Assembly (NCBI GenBank): GCA_964057225.1
Contig: OZ059899.1
Span: 9,672,001-9,736,000 of the forward strand
Direction of reading: 5' to 3'
Source: Auanema rhodensis
Taxonomy: Eukaryota > Nematoda > Chromadorea > Rhabditida > Rhabditidae
DNA: 64,000 bases
Below the pieces are notes generated by a model. The model was given only the letters and a program-made list of their open reading frames with translations. It searched no databases and was not told the DNA's origin. The translations under genes and the position numbers were made by a program. This document shows positions 51,648 to 61,038 of this stretch, one piece after another. Position 1 is the first letter of the stretch. Every line of letters begins with the position of its first letter.

Positions 51648-52596
51648 TAAATTTTTTTCATTTCACTTGTCATTTACAAAAATCGAATTTATCTTCTTCA
51701 ACCATTATTTTTGCAATGTGTCATAAGAATTTCACAGTTGAACAGAACGTTTTTTAAGAAGTTTTTTTGTTGTCAACATATATATTTTCCTGAAATTCGA
51801 AAGCATTTGGGATGAAAATTAGAAAGAAAAGAACTAGTTTTTCCTACTTTAAAACAAACAATAAGAAATAAAATAAAAAAGATTGTTAGATATCCAATTT
51901 AAACTTATACATTTACTTCGATAAAGAGCCTATTAGTTTGAAATTTTATGTCTTACAGTTCTCCAACAGAACAGACTGATCCTGATTTCTCTATGATTAC
52001 ATAAAACTCTCGTTTGATATAAAAAAAGGAGAGGAATAACGTTTCCAGGATGTCAATGATATCGAATCTAGTGATATTGTAGAAAAATGTAATGTCAGCT
52101 CCATAGGTTTTCTCTTAATTTCTCTCATCACAATATTCTTTGTTTTTTTTTCTCATAAGAGTTTCTGAAATCTTAGTTGAACAAGGCATTATATATCTTT
52201 TTCTGGAATTCGAAAGCATTTGGGATGGAAATTAGAAAGAAAAGAACTAGTTTTTCCTACTTTAAAACAAACAATAAGAAATAAAATGAAAAAGATTGTT
52301 AGATATCCAATTAAAACTTATACATTTACTTCGATAAAGAGCCTATTAGTTTGAAATTTTATGTCTTACAGTTCTCCAACACAACAGACTGATCCTGATT
52401 TCTCTATGATTACATAAAACTCTCGTTTGATATACAAAAAGGAGAGGAATAACGTTTCCAGGATATCAATGATATCGAATCTAGTGATATTGTAGAAAAA
52501 TGTAATGTCAGCTCTATAGGTTTTCTCTTAATTTCTCTCATCACAATATTCTTAGTTTTTTTTCTCATAAGAGTTTCTGAAATCTTAGTTGAACAA

Positions 52597-52669
52597 GACC
52601 GCGTGGCGCAATGGATAACGCGTCTGCCTACGGAGCAGAAGATTGTAGGTTCGAATCCTGCCGTGGTCG
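52597..52669 (+). tRNA. tRNA-Arg-ACG: tRNA-Arg(ACG), array copy 51, A2 acceptor variant
   Basis: Last GACCGCG copy. Confidence 0.96.
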
Positions 52670-53205
52670 TAAATTTTTTTCATTTCACTTGTCATTTATA
52701 AAAATCGAATTTATCTTCTTCAACGATTTTTTTTGCAATGTGTCATAAAAATTTCATAGTTGAACAAAACGTTTTTTAAGAAGTTTTTTTGTTGTCAACT
52801 TATATATTTTCCTGGAATTCGAAAGCATCTGGGATGGAAATTAGAAAGAAAAGAACTAGTTTTTCCTACTTTAAAACAAACAATAATAAACAAAATGAAA
52901 AGATTGTTAGATATCCAATTTTAACTTATACATTTACTTCGATAAAGAGCCTATTAGATTGAAATTTTATGTCTTACAATTCTCCAACAGAACATACTGA
53001 TCCTGATTTCTCTATGATTACATAAAACTCTCGTTTGATATAAAAAAAGGAGAGGAATAACGTTTCCAGGATGTCAATGATATCGAATCTAGTGATATTG
53101 TAGAAAAATGTAATGTCAGCTCCATAGGTTTTCTCTTAATTTCTCTCATCACAATATTCTTAGTTTTTTTTTCTCATAAGAGTTTCTGAAATCTTAGTTG
53201 AACAA

Positions 53206-53278
53206 GGCCGCGTGGCGCAATGGATAACGCGTCTGCCTACGGAGCAGAAGATTGTAGGTTCGAATCCTGCCGTGGTCG
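53206..53278 (+). tRNA. tRNA-Arg-ACG: tRNA-Arg(ACG), array copy 52
   Basis: Consensus copy. Confidence 0.96.
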
Positions 53279-53813
53279 TAAATTTTTTTCATTTCACTTG
53301 TCATTTATAAAAATCGAATTTATCTTTTTCAACGATTATTTTTGCAATGTGTCATAAGAATTTCATAGTTGAACAAAACGTTTTTTAAGAAGTTTTTTTG
53401 TTGTCAACATATATATTTTCCTGGAATTCGAAAGCATTTGGGATGGAAATTAGAAAGAAAAGAACTAGTTTTTTCTATTTTAAAACAAACAATAATAAAC
53501 AAAATGAAAAGATTGTTAGATATCCAATTTTAACTTATACATTTACTTCGATAAAGAGCCTATTAGATTGAAATTTTATGTCTTACAATTCTCCAACAGA
53601 ACAGACTGATCCTGATTTCTCTATGATTACATAAAACTCTCGTTTGATATAAAAAAAGGAGAGGAATAACGTTTCCAGGATGTCAATGATATCGAATCTA
53701 GTGATATTGTAGAAAAATGTAATGTCAGCTCCATAGGTTTTCTCTTAATTTCTCTCATCACAATATTCTTAGTTTTTTTTCTCATAAGAGTTTCTGAAAT
53801 CTTAGTTGAACAA

Positions 53814-53886
53814 GGCCGCGTGGCGCAATGGATAACGCGTCTGCCTACGGAGCAGAAGATTGTAGGTTCGAATCCTGCCGTGGTCG
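53814..53886 (+). tRNA. tRNA-Arg-ACG: tRNA-Arg(ACG), array copy 53
   Basis: Consensus copy with the T8 terminator variant. Confidence 0.96.
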
Positions 53887-54419
53887 TAATTTTTTTTCAT
53901 TTCACTTGTCATTTACAAAAATCGAATTCATCTTTTTCAACGATTATTTTTGCAATGTGTCATAAGAATTTCACAGTTGAACAAAACGTTTTTTAAGAAG
54001 TTTTTTTGTTGTCAACATATATATTTTCCTGGAATTTGAAAGCATTTGGGATGGAAATTAGAGAGAAAAGAACTAGTTTTTCCTACTTTAAAACAAACAA
54101 TAAGAAATTAAAAACGATTGTTAGATATCCAATTTAAACTTATACATTTACTTCGATAAAGAGCCTATTAGTTTGAAATTTTATGTCTTACAGTTTTCCA
54201 ACAGAACAGACTAATCCTGATTTCTCTATGATTACATAAAACTATCGTTTGATATAAAAAAAAGAGAGGAATAACGTTTCCAGGATGTCAATGATATCGA
54301 ATCTAGTGATATTGTAGAAAAATGTAATGTCAGCTCCATAGGTTTTCTCTTAATTTCTCTCATCACAATATTCTTAGTTTTTTTTTCTCATAAGAGTTTC
54401 TGAAATCTTAGTTGAACAA

Positions 54420-54492
54420 GGCCGCGTGGCGCAATGGATAACGCGTCCGCCTACGGAGCAGAAGATTGTAGGTTCGAATCCTGCCGTGGTCG
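54420..54492 (+). tRNA. tRNA-Arg-ACG: tRNA-Arg(ACG), array copy 54, anticodon-stem variant
   Basis: T29 to C (TCCGC) gives a C29-A41 mismatch in the anticodon stem. Compact unit, 366 bp to the next tRNA. Confidence 0.86.
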
Positions 54493-54785
54493 TAAATTTT
54501 TTTCATTTCTACATTTACTTCGATAAAGAGCCTATTAGTTTGAAATTTTATGTCTTACAGTTCTCCAACAGAACAGACTGATCCTGATTTCTCTATGATT
54601 ACATAAAACTCTCGTTTGATATAAAAAAAGGAGAGGAATAACGTTTCCAGGATGTCAATGATATCGAATCTAGTGATATTGTAGAAAAATGTAATGTCAG
54701 CTCCATAGGTTTTCTCTTAATTTCTCTCATCACAATATTCTTAGTTTTTTTTCTCATAAGAGTTTCTGAAATCTTAGTTGAACAA

Positions 54786-54858
54786 GGCCGCGTGGCGCAA
54801 TGGATAACGCGTCTGCCTACGGAGCAGAAGATTGTAGGTTCGAATCCTGCCGTGGTCG
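54786..54858 (+). tRNA. tRNA-Arg-ACG: tRNA-Arg(ACG), array copy 55
   Basis: Consensus copy with T8 terminator, last tRNA of the array. The final 1.15 kb of the array has no tRNA. Confidence 0.96.
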
Positions 54859-56014
54859 TAATTTTTTTTCATTTCACTTGTCATTTACAAAAATCGAATT
54901 CATCTTTTTCAACGATTATTTTTGCAATGTGTCATAAGAATTTCACAGTTGAACAAAACGTTTTTTAAGAAGTTTTTTTGTTGTCAACATATATATTTTC
55001 CTGGAATTTGAAAGCATTTGGGATGGAAATTAGAGAGAAAAGAACTAGTTTTTCCTACTTTAAAACAAACAATAAGAAATTAAAAACGATTGTTAGATAT
55101 CCAATTTAAACTTATACATTTACTTCGATAAAGAGCCTATTAGTTTGAAATTTTATGTCTTACAGTTCTCCAACAGAACAGAGTGATCCTGATTTCTCTA
55201 TGATTACATAAAACTCTCGTTTGATATAAAAAAAGGAGAGGAATAACGTTTCCAGGATGTCAATGATATCGAATCTAGTGATATTGTAGAAAAATGTAAT
55301 GTCAGCTCCATAGGTTTTCTCTTAATTTCTCTCATCACAATAGTCTTAGTTTTTTTTCATAAGAGTTTCTGAAATCTTAGTTGAACAAGGCATTATATAT
55401 CTTTTTCTGAAATTCGAAAGCATTTGGGATGGAAATTAGAAAGAAAAGAACTAGTTTTTCCTATTTTAAAACAAACAATAAGAAATAAAATGAAAAAGAT
55501 TGTTAGATATCCAATTTAAACTTATACATTTACTTCGATAAAGAGCCTATTAGTTTGAAATTTTATGTCTTACAGTTCTCCAACACAACAGACTGATCCT
55601 GATTTTTCTACGATTACATAAAACTCTCGTTTGATATAAAAGCATATTGGATAGAAATTTCGAAAGCATTTTGGATGGAAATTAGAACGAAAAGAACTAG
55701 TTTTTTCTAATTTAAAACAAACAATAAGTAATAAAATAAAAAAGATTGTTAGATATCCAATTTAAACTTATACATTTACTTCGATAAAAAGTCTATTAGT
55801 TTGAAATTTTATGTCTTACAGTTTTCCAACAGAACAGACTAATCCTGATTTCTCTATGATTACATAAAACTCTCGTTTGATATAAAAAAAAGGAGAGGAA
55901 TAACGTTTCCAGGATGTCAATGATATCGAATCTAGTGATATTGTAGAAAAATGTAATGTCAGCTCCATAGGTTTTCTCTTAATTTCTCTCATCACAATAT
56001 TCTTAGTTTTTTTT

Positions 56015-56468
56015 AAGGTAAGGAAACCTTATATAGTATTCCTTACGAGCATAAAAAGTGGTTATCAGGTCCGCGGAACTTGGTTCCGCTTGAATTGGGC
56101 TTTCTTTAATTAAACTTAATATGAAAAAGTGTTCTTTCATTGTTGCATTGAATTCCTGTTTCTCAAATGTAGCGTCAGCTATTTGTTTTTATAATGTTCC
56201 GTTTTATAAGCGATTGACGTTGTCAATCGCTCTACTTATAGGACACGTATGGAACATGCCTAATATCGAAAAAGTAGCTGACCTCAGCTACATCGAGAAA
56301 GTGAAATTCCATGCAAATGTGAAAGTTGTATGAAATGTTTCAAAAAATAAAAGAATACTGATAATACAGAACAATTTTATGAGAAAAAATAAAGGAAAAC
56401 AATGTAATTACAAAATAATATATCATATATCATACTGGGAATCTTTCAAAAGTTCTTTTTAGTCTTCT
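56015..56468. other. Unique stretch with four short perfect inverted repeats
   Basis: First non-repeat sequence after the array. Hairpins: GTAAGGAA/TTCCTTAC (near 56015-56044), GCGGAAC/GTTCCGC with loop TTG (56073-56089), AGCGATTGAC/GTCAATCGCT with loop GTT (56209-56231), and GTAGCTGA/TCAGCTAC with loop CC (56274-56291). A 70-codon frame at 56121-56333 spans the last two but has no recognisable homology. On the minus strand there is a TATATAAGG motif near 56030. The remainder up to 56468 is AT-rich with nothing evident. Confidence 0.5.
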
Positions 56469-57008
56469 TCATAATACTGGTGTATCTCTGGTAATGGTGA
56501 TGATCCTAGGTCGTGGAGAAGATCCATAGTCTTGTTGCATAAATCCGTTTTTCTTTCCATTTCTTTTTCTTGCCTCTGTGGATGGCAGTTCGCTGCAATG
56601 TTGCAGGCTCCATTCTTGATAGGCCGAATGGGTCTCGGCAATAATCCAGTTTGGTGTCTGCTGTTCTGGTGAATCGCAACTAGGTGAATAACCTAGTTGG
56701 TCCCTTAGTTCAGCAATGGCATCTCGGATGACTCCTGCTGTGTTGGTCCATGGTCCTATGCAGTGGTCAACCTCCGACAGTTGATCCTTGTCGTATTGGT
56801 AACATAGGATTTTGAGCGTTTCAGTACTGGTGTTCGCTCTTGTTAGTCCTTGAACTAACTCTTTCAGGATCTTCTCTTTCCTGGGGCGGTTGGCGATGGT
56901 ATTGGCGCCTAGCTGCTTCAATTCTCTTACTAATAGTTGAATTGAAAGCCATCTCTTCTTGGCCATCATGAGGGGAATTTCGACGGCTTCAGGAAGTTGG
57001 GTGGACAT
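56469..57008 (-). CDS. Unassigned 179-codon ORF, possibly a retroelement gag N-terminus
   Basis: Open frame with a clear ATG and a codon composition unlike the AT-rich surroundings. The product is soluble-looking: a helical N-terminal half with alternating Leu/Arg/Lys and Glu (about residues 14-105), then a Ser/Thr/Pro- and Arg/Lys-rich tail. No signal peptide, membrane segment or Cys/His motif is visible. It lies downstream of the minus-strand LTR at 57526-57905 in the same direction, the position a gag would take if that LTR acted as a 5' LTR. A gag-like identity (for instance of another LTR family) is a guess from layout and composition. A short lysine-rich open frame (57240-56989) overlaps its start and is probably leader. 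Confidence 0.4.
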   Translation of the reverse strand: MSTQLPEAVEIPLMMAKKRWLSIQLLVRELKQLGANTIANRPRKEKILKELVQGLTRANTSTETLKILCYQYDKDQLSEVDHCIGPWTNTAGVIRDAIAELRDQLGYSPSCDSPEQQTPNWIIAETHSAYQEWSLQHCSELPSTEARKRNGKKNGFMQQDYGSSPRPRIITITRDTPVL

Positions 57009-57525
57009 TGTTATCTTTGTTACTGTTTTCTGTCCTTTTATCCTTTTTAAAACTAGGTCGGTCTGTTCCTTCCTTTTTGTCGCCTCCTTTTTGACCAGTT
57101 AGGTGAAAAAGTGATGAAGATTGTTGATTAAAACTTTGCAGTGATTTTTGAAAGATTCCAAGTATGATGTATAATTTTATTTTGAAATTTTTGGTTATTA
57201 ATACAATATTTTTATGAGAGTGAAAAATAAAAATGTACAAACATTTGTGTAGAATTTTATGTATTACTTAAATGAGAAAAAAAAATTATATATAGGTTCA
57301 AGTTTAGATGAAAATTATGAAAATGGTATTATACTTTTTGTGATTTTTATATAGAAATTATGGATTTTTACTATTGTTCTAGCTTCTTACTTGTAGTCCC
57401 AATAACTGTTGATGGTCTTTTCTTATGGATGACTGGTACTGTTGGTGCCACGAAGTTTGGGTCCGGGATCTGACTCTTCGAAACTCTCTTCTTCGGCTCT
57501 GTTACTGGTATGGTGCTGTGATACC
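57009..57525. other. AT-rich leader-like spacer
   Basis: Between the 179-codon ORF and the LTR. 57240-57370 is strongly AT-rich. On the minus strand a sequence reading TGGCACCAACAGTACCAG (57437-57454) begins with the TGG typical of a primer binding site, but it sits about 70 nt beyond the apparent LTR end and is not complementary to the array tRNA. Confidence 0.35.
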
Positions 57526-57905
57526 GTTACATATTGTTTCTTCCCGTCTTTTCATGGTCGGAAGATATATGTACTTCTACCTTGTTCCTTAGGTAGGCAG
57601 ACCCGAACGCCCCGATTTCCTTATTAAGACAAATACTCAAAGAGAAAAGGATTCATTATCAGATAACAAGAAAATACAATATAAGAATTACATTAAGAAA
57701 GAATATAAAGAGATATAATAAAGTATTAAATAGAGTATATATATAGATGATATAGAGATGAGACTCACATGACTATAAGACAACCTATCTGGGTTAGGCC
57801 AGAAGCAAGAGTGCCATGTGTGTCCCATGTTGTGGGCGGGGCTTGTTCAGGCTCCCGCTATTTGAATAGCGCGCACATGTTTACCATGTGCTTGCAGATG
57901 TGACA
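57526..57905 (-). mobile_element. LTR of the third retroelement
   Basis: 380-bp minus-strand LTR beginning TGTCACATCTGC directly after a polypurine tract, so it is the 3' LTR of the element carrying the pol ORF. It matches the five solo LTRs of the array with few differences (for example TGCAAGCAC versus TGCTAGCAC near its start). The downstream end is placed at GTAAC by comparison with the GGAAT-flanked solo copies; if the true end is further on, at TATCACA (57517), the solo copies would be truncated. Two hairpins open the U3, and there is a TATA-like stretch in the middle. Confidence 0.85.
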
Positions 57906-57917
57906 TCCCCCCACCTT
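57906..57917 (-). promoter_or_regulatory. Polypurine tract
   Basis: AAGGTGGGGGGA on the minus strand, abutting the TGTCAC start of the LTR: the expected plus-strand primer site of an LTR element. Confidence 0.85.
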
Positions 57918-58488
57918 AAAAAGTTGAACGTCCTCGTTCAAAAACAAAATAAATTAATTCAATTTTTAAGATAGTTGGATGTTGGAAAAAAAATCATGGT
58001 GTAGTGGATAAAAAAATGTATACAATACGATTTGAAAGTTTAGCTATTGTCTCTTCAAGTTTGTTGAATTCGAAATGTAGTATCGAGTAGATTCTATTCC
58101 ATTCACTTGCAAACGAGAGCTTTGCTTCTAAACCATTCGACTGTGATATAGTCGTTCATTTTCTCGAGTTGTACAGGTACGGTGTTACCCTGAGAATAGG
58201 TCGAGCCCGTTCTGTACAAAAAAATGAAAACTCGTTTAACCCGTATGACTAATGTCCATAAGGTGAATACAAGTAATGATTATGCATAAAAAAATAGCAA
58301 GATTCACAAGAGAATGTTGAAAAATCTACTCAATGAGAGTTGGAGTAATAAAACAAAACCTTGTAAAACAATAGCAGACTTTTCAGAGAAAATCAATCAA
58401 CAACAAAGAAGTGTTACAATCAGAAATGGCACAAAATAAAATAAAATAAAAATTTCAACAATTTGATTTTGTTAAAAAAAAACTACCT
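57918..58488 (-). other. Region between the pol stop and the polypurine tract
   Basis: About 570 bp, AT-rich, without a supported ORF. In many env-bearing gypsy elements this is where env lies; here it is not, since the envelope-like gene sits upstream of pol. Confidence 0.6.
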
Positions 58489-61038
58489 TCAAGAAATTGT
58501 GATAACCGGAATAGATGTGGTCCGTTGGTAAGGTTTGACGAAGTCCTTGTGTACTCTTCTGCTTTTTCCTTTATCTGTTTGAACCACGACGAAAGATCTT
58601 TGAAGTGCTGTAACTAAATAAGGCCCTTCGAATGAAGGTGTTAGTTTGTTTCGAGTAGAATTCACTTTTATCATAACTAAGTCATCAACCTGAATTTCTT
58701 TATTTTGTGTTCTATTTCGTGTATTGTACCGTTGTTCATTCTTCTTTGTGCATGTTTCAATTCTATCTTTTACTATATTAGATGTGCTTTCATTTTGTAT
58801 TAGCGATCTATTGACAAAATCTTCTGTAGGATTGGCTGGTTCTTCAGTTTGAAGATTGTTTCCAGGCAATTGATGGTCAATAGGAAGTCTTGCATCCCGA
58901 CCAAATAATACAACATATGGACTAATAGATGTTGATGAGTTTGGTAACGTATTGATCGCAAACATAACTTTGGGTAGGTGTATATCCCAGTTAGTTTGTT
59001 GTTCATTCACGAATGAAGAGAGAGCTTCTTCCAAAGTTCTATGAAGTCTCTCAACTTGTCCATTAGCATTTTTATGATATGGTAGCGTAGTAGTGTGTTT
59101 AATTCCAAATTGTTTACACATAGCTTGAAATTCAGATGACAAAAAGCTACTACCATTATCGGTTATCATACTCATTGGTGGTCCATATATGAAAACAAAT
59201 CTAATTACAAACGCTTTTGTGATTTCAGTAGCCGTTTGTGTTATTAATGGGCAAGTTGTTCCCCATTTACTAAAAGCATCTTGAATACTCAAGATGTATC
59301 GATGTCCATCATTAGTGCGAGGTAAAGGACCTAGTATATCTACATGAATACGATCAAATGGCTTTTCGGGTATAACAAATCTTCCCATAGGTTGAATATA
59401 CGATTGGTGTGGGTTAGATTTCCTACTTGCACATTTTGTACAACGATTAATAAATTCAGTTATTTGTGGAACCATATTAGTCCAAAAGAATCGTCGTCGA
59501 ATCGCATCAGTAGTTTTATTTATACCTAGGTGTGCACCAATTTTGGAATCTTCATGGAAAAACTTGATAACAACATCAGTTATTTTGTCGTTTCGAGGCA
59601 AAATAATAGATGGTTTTAAATAATTTTTCGCTTGTTTTGCATGTAATATGCCTTCTCGTTCTTCATACCGGTCTGATATATTAGCCGGACAGTTATCATT
59701 ATTAATTTGAGAAAGTGCTTCGCGAATCCAGGGAACTCCAGCTTGAACTTTCCGTATTTCTTCACAATTTAGTTGGTCAATAGAAGAAATAGTTGTAATA
59801 TGAGCAATAAAAGCATCAACAGGTTTTACTTTGTCTTTTGGTTTAGTAGGACGACTGTCATTTGCTTCGTTTCCTATATACCTAGAGAGAGCATCACAGA
59901 CACTGTTTAATTTGCCAGGACGATATTCAATCTTTATGTTGAAATCTTGTATCATTAGTTGATACTTGGCTAATCTACCTATGAGATCTTTACGCGACAT
60001 TAAACTGGTTAATGGTCGGTGATCTGTGATAACTGTGGTAGGTACTCCTAATACATAGGTATGGAATTGTTGAAGAGCAAAGACTAAACCGAGTGCTTCA
60101 ACTTCAATAGGAGGATATTTCCGTTCCGCTGGAGTCAACTTTCTACTAGCAAACGCAATCGGGTGTAAAGGAGAATTTTTCTCTGCTGATTGCAATAAAA
60201 CTGCTCCCACAGCGATCATACTGCCATCACTTTCTATAACAAAAGGTTGGTCTGCTTTAGGAGGTTTCAGTACAGGGGCAGTACACAGTAATGTTTTTAA
60301 AGTTTTAAATGCGTCTGCATGTTCCGATTTCCACTCAAAAGGAGTATCCTTATGTGTTAACTTATACAATGGCTCAGCTATTCCGGCATAATTTTGAATA
60401 AACCGTCGAAAATAGTTAGTCATACCTAGAAAGGATCTGACAGCCGTAACTGTGCTTGGATTTGGAAATTCGGAAACAGCCTGTATTTTAGCAGGATCTG
60501 GTTTAACACCATTTCTACCTATTACAAAACCCAAAAACTTTACTTCAGTGGCTGCAAAGCAACATTTAGATAATTTAATTTTTAACCCTAGTTCAGTTAC
60601 CTTTTTCAGCACTTCTTGTATATCTTTTAAATGTTCTTCAGCTGAGTTCGAAATTATTAGCAAATCATCTAGATATACAAACAGTTTGCATCTAACAAGA
60701 GATTGCAAGTATCGTACTGCGGATTGAAAAGTGTGTGGCGCTCCACACAATCCCATAGGCATTCGGCAATACTGATAGGTACCTGATGGAGTGGTAAAAG
60801 CAGTTAGGTATCTATCTGAGTGTTTCAACGGTATTTGGAAGAAACCAGAAATGAGATCAAAATTCGAAAAGAACTGAGCTCCAGCCGCTAAGTCTATGAT
60901 ATCAGGAATGTGTGGGATGCTGTATGTTTGTTTCTTAGTAACACTATTCAATGCTCTAAAGTCAGTAACGAACCGGAAAGAATTATCTTGAAAGTGAAAT
61001 ATAATGCTATCATTAGACATAATATCAGAGTTATACAA
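58489..61038 (-). CDS. pol: Ty3/gypsy Pol: RT (5'-truncated), RNase H, integrase
   Basis: 849 codons. After about 17 residues translated from envelope DNA in another frame, RT begins abruptly at DNSFRFVTDFR (residue 18) and runs to about 215, with MPMGLCGAP and the catalytic YLDD at 122-125. RNase H follows (about 265-385) with D271, E314, D339 and D382. Integrase has an H495/H503/C533/C536 zinc finger and D567, D627, E663 (35 residues between the last two), and ends with a GPY/F-like FEGPYLVTAL. Domain order RT-RNaseH-IN and GPY/F mark it as Ty3/gypsy. The linker and the SPVVLVKKK part of RT motif 1, present at 17715-18290, are missing, so the RT is probably inactive although the rest of the frame is intact. 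Protease is not seen. The ORF overlaps the envelope-like ORF by 91 nt in the -1 frame. Confidence 0.9.
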   Translation of the reverse strand: MYNSDIMSNDSIIFHFQDNSFRFVTDFRALNSVTKKQTYSIPHIPDIIDLAAGAQFFSNFDLISGFFQIPLKHSDRYLTAFTTPSGTYQYCRMPMGLCGAPHTFQSAVRYLQSLVRCKLFVYLDDLLIISNSAEEHLKDIQEVLKKVTELGLKIKLSKCCFAATEVKFLGFVIGRNGVKPDPAKIQAVSEFPNPSTVTAVRSFLGMTNYFRRFIQNYAGIAEPLYKLTHKDTPFEWKSEHADAFKTLKTLLCTAPVLKPPKADQPFVIESDGSMIAVGAVLLQSAEKNSPLHPIAFASRKLTPAERKYPPIEVEALGLVFALQQFHTYVLGVPTTVITDHRPLTSLMSRKDLIGRLAKYQLMIQDFNIKIEYRPGKLNSVCDALSRYIGNEANDSRPTKPKDKVKPVDAFIAHITTISSIDQLNCEEIRKVQAGVPWIREALSQINNDNCPANISDRYEEREGILHAKQAKNYLKPSIILPRNDKITDVVIKFFHEDSKIGAHLGINKTTDAIRRRFFWTNMVPQITEFINRCTKCASRKSNPHQSYIQPMGRFVIPEKPFDRIHVDILGPLPRTNDGHRYILSIQDAFSKWGTTCPLITQTATEITKAFVIRFVFIYGPPMSMITDNGSSFLSSEFQAMCKQFGIKHTTTLPYHKNANGQVERLHRTLEEALSSFVNEQQTNWDIHLPKVMFAINTLPNSSTSISPYVVLFGRDARLPIDHQLPGNNLQTEEPANPTEDFVNRSLIQNESTSNIVKDRIETCTKKNEQRYNTRNRTQNKEIQVDDLVMIKVNSTRNKLTPSFEGPYLVTALQRSFVVVQTDKGKSRRVHKDFVKPYQRTTSIPVITIS

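Larger units (their letters stand above)
48512..52669. repeat. 2043-bp higher-order repeat
   Basis: tRNAs at 48923 and 49532 recur at 50966 and 51575 (offset 2043 bp), and the A2-variant tRNA recurs again at 52597 after one tRNA-less unit fewer (1631 bp). Shared private features include GATTTTTTTTGCAATG and TCATAAAAATTTC downstream of each A2 tRNA. Confidence 0.9.
20203..56014. repeat. Tandem tRNA-Arg(ACG) array, block 2
   Basis: About 35.8 kb continuing the array in the same orientation, with 41 tRNA genes. It starts within the unit motif GTAAAAGTAATGTCAGC and ends in the T-run that normally precedes CATAAGAG. Segments near 20.65-21.9 kb repeat 11.3-12.5 kb of block 1 at an offset of 9365 bp, so the blocks were one array or exchanged sequence before or during retroelement entry. 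A small deletion scar (CATAAGAAAATTTAAACC) is at about 22707-22724. Apart from the tRNAs and solo LTRs listed, no gene is supported. Confidence 0.95.

Noticed and set aside
2624-56014. CRISPR array or bacterial repeat system
   Set aside because: Repeat units are hundreds of bp with tRNA genes and Pol III signals, without short repeats and unique spacers, and the retroelement is eukaryotic.
57437-57454. Primer binding site matching the array tRNA-Arg
   Set aside because: A site for this tRNA would begin TGGCGACCACGGC. I saw no such sequence in the window; TGGCACCAACAG does not match it and is displaced from the LTR end.
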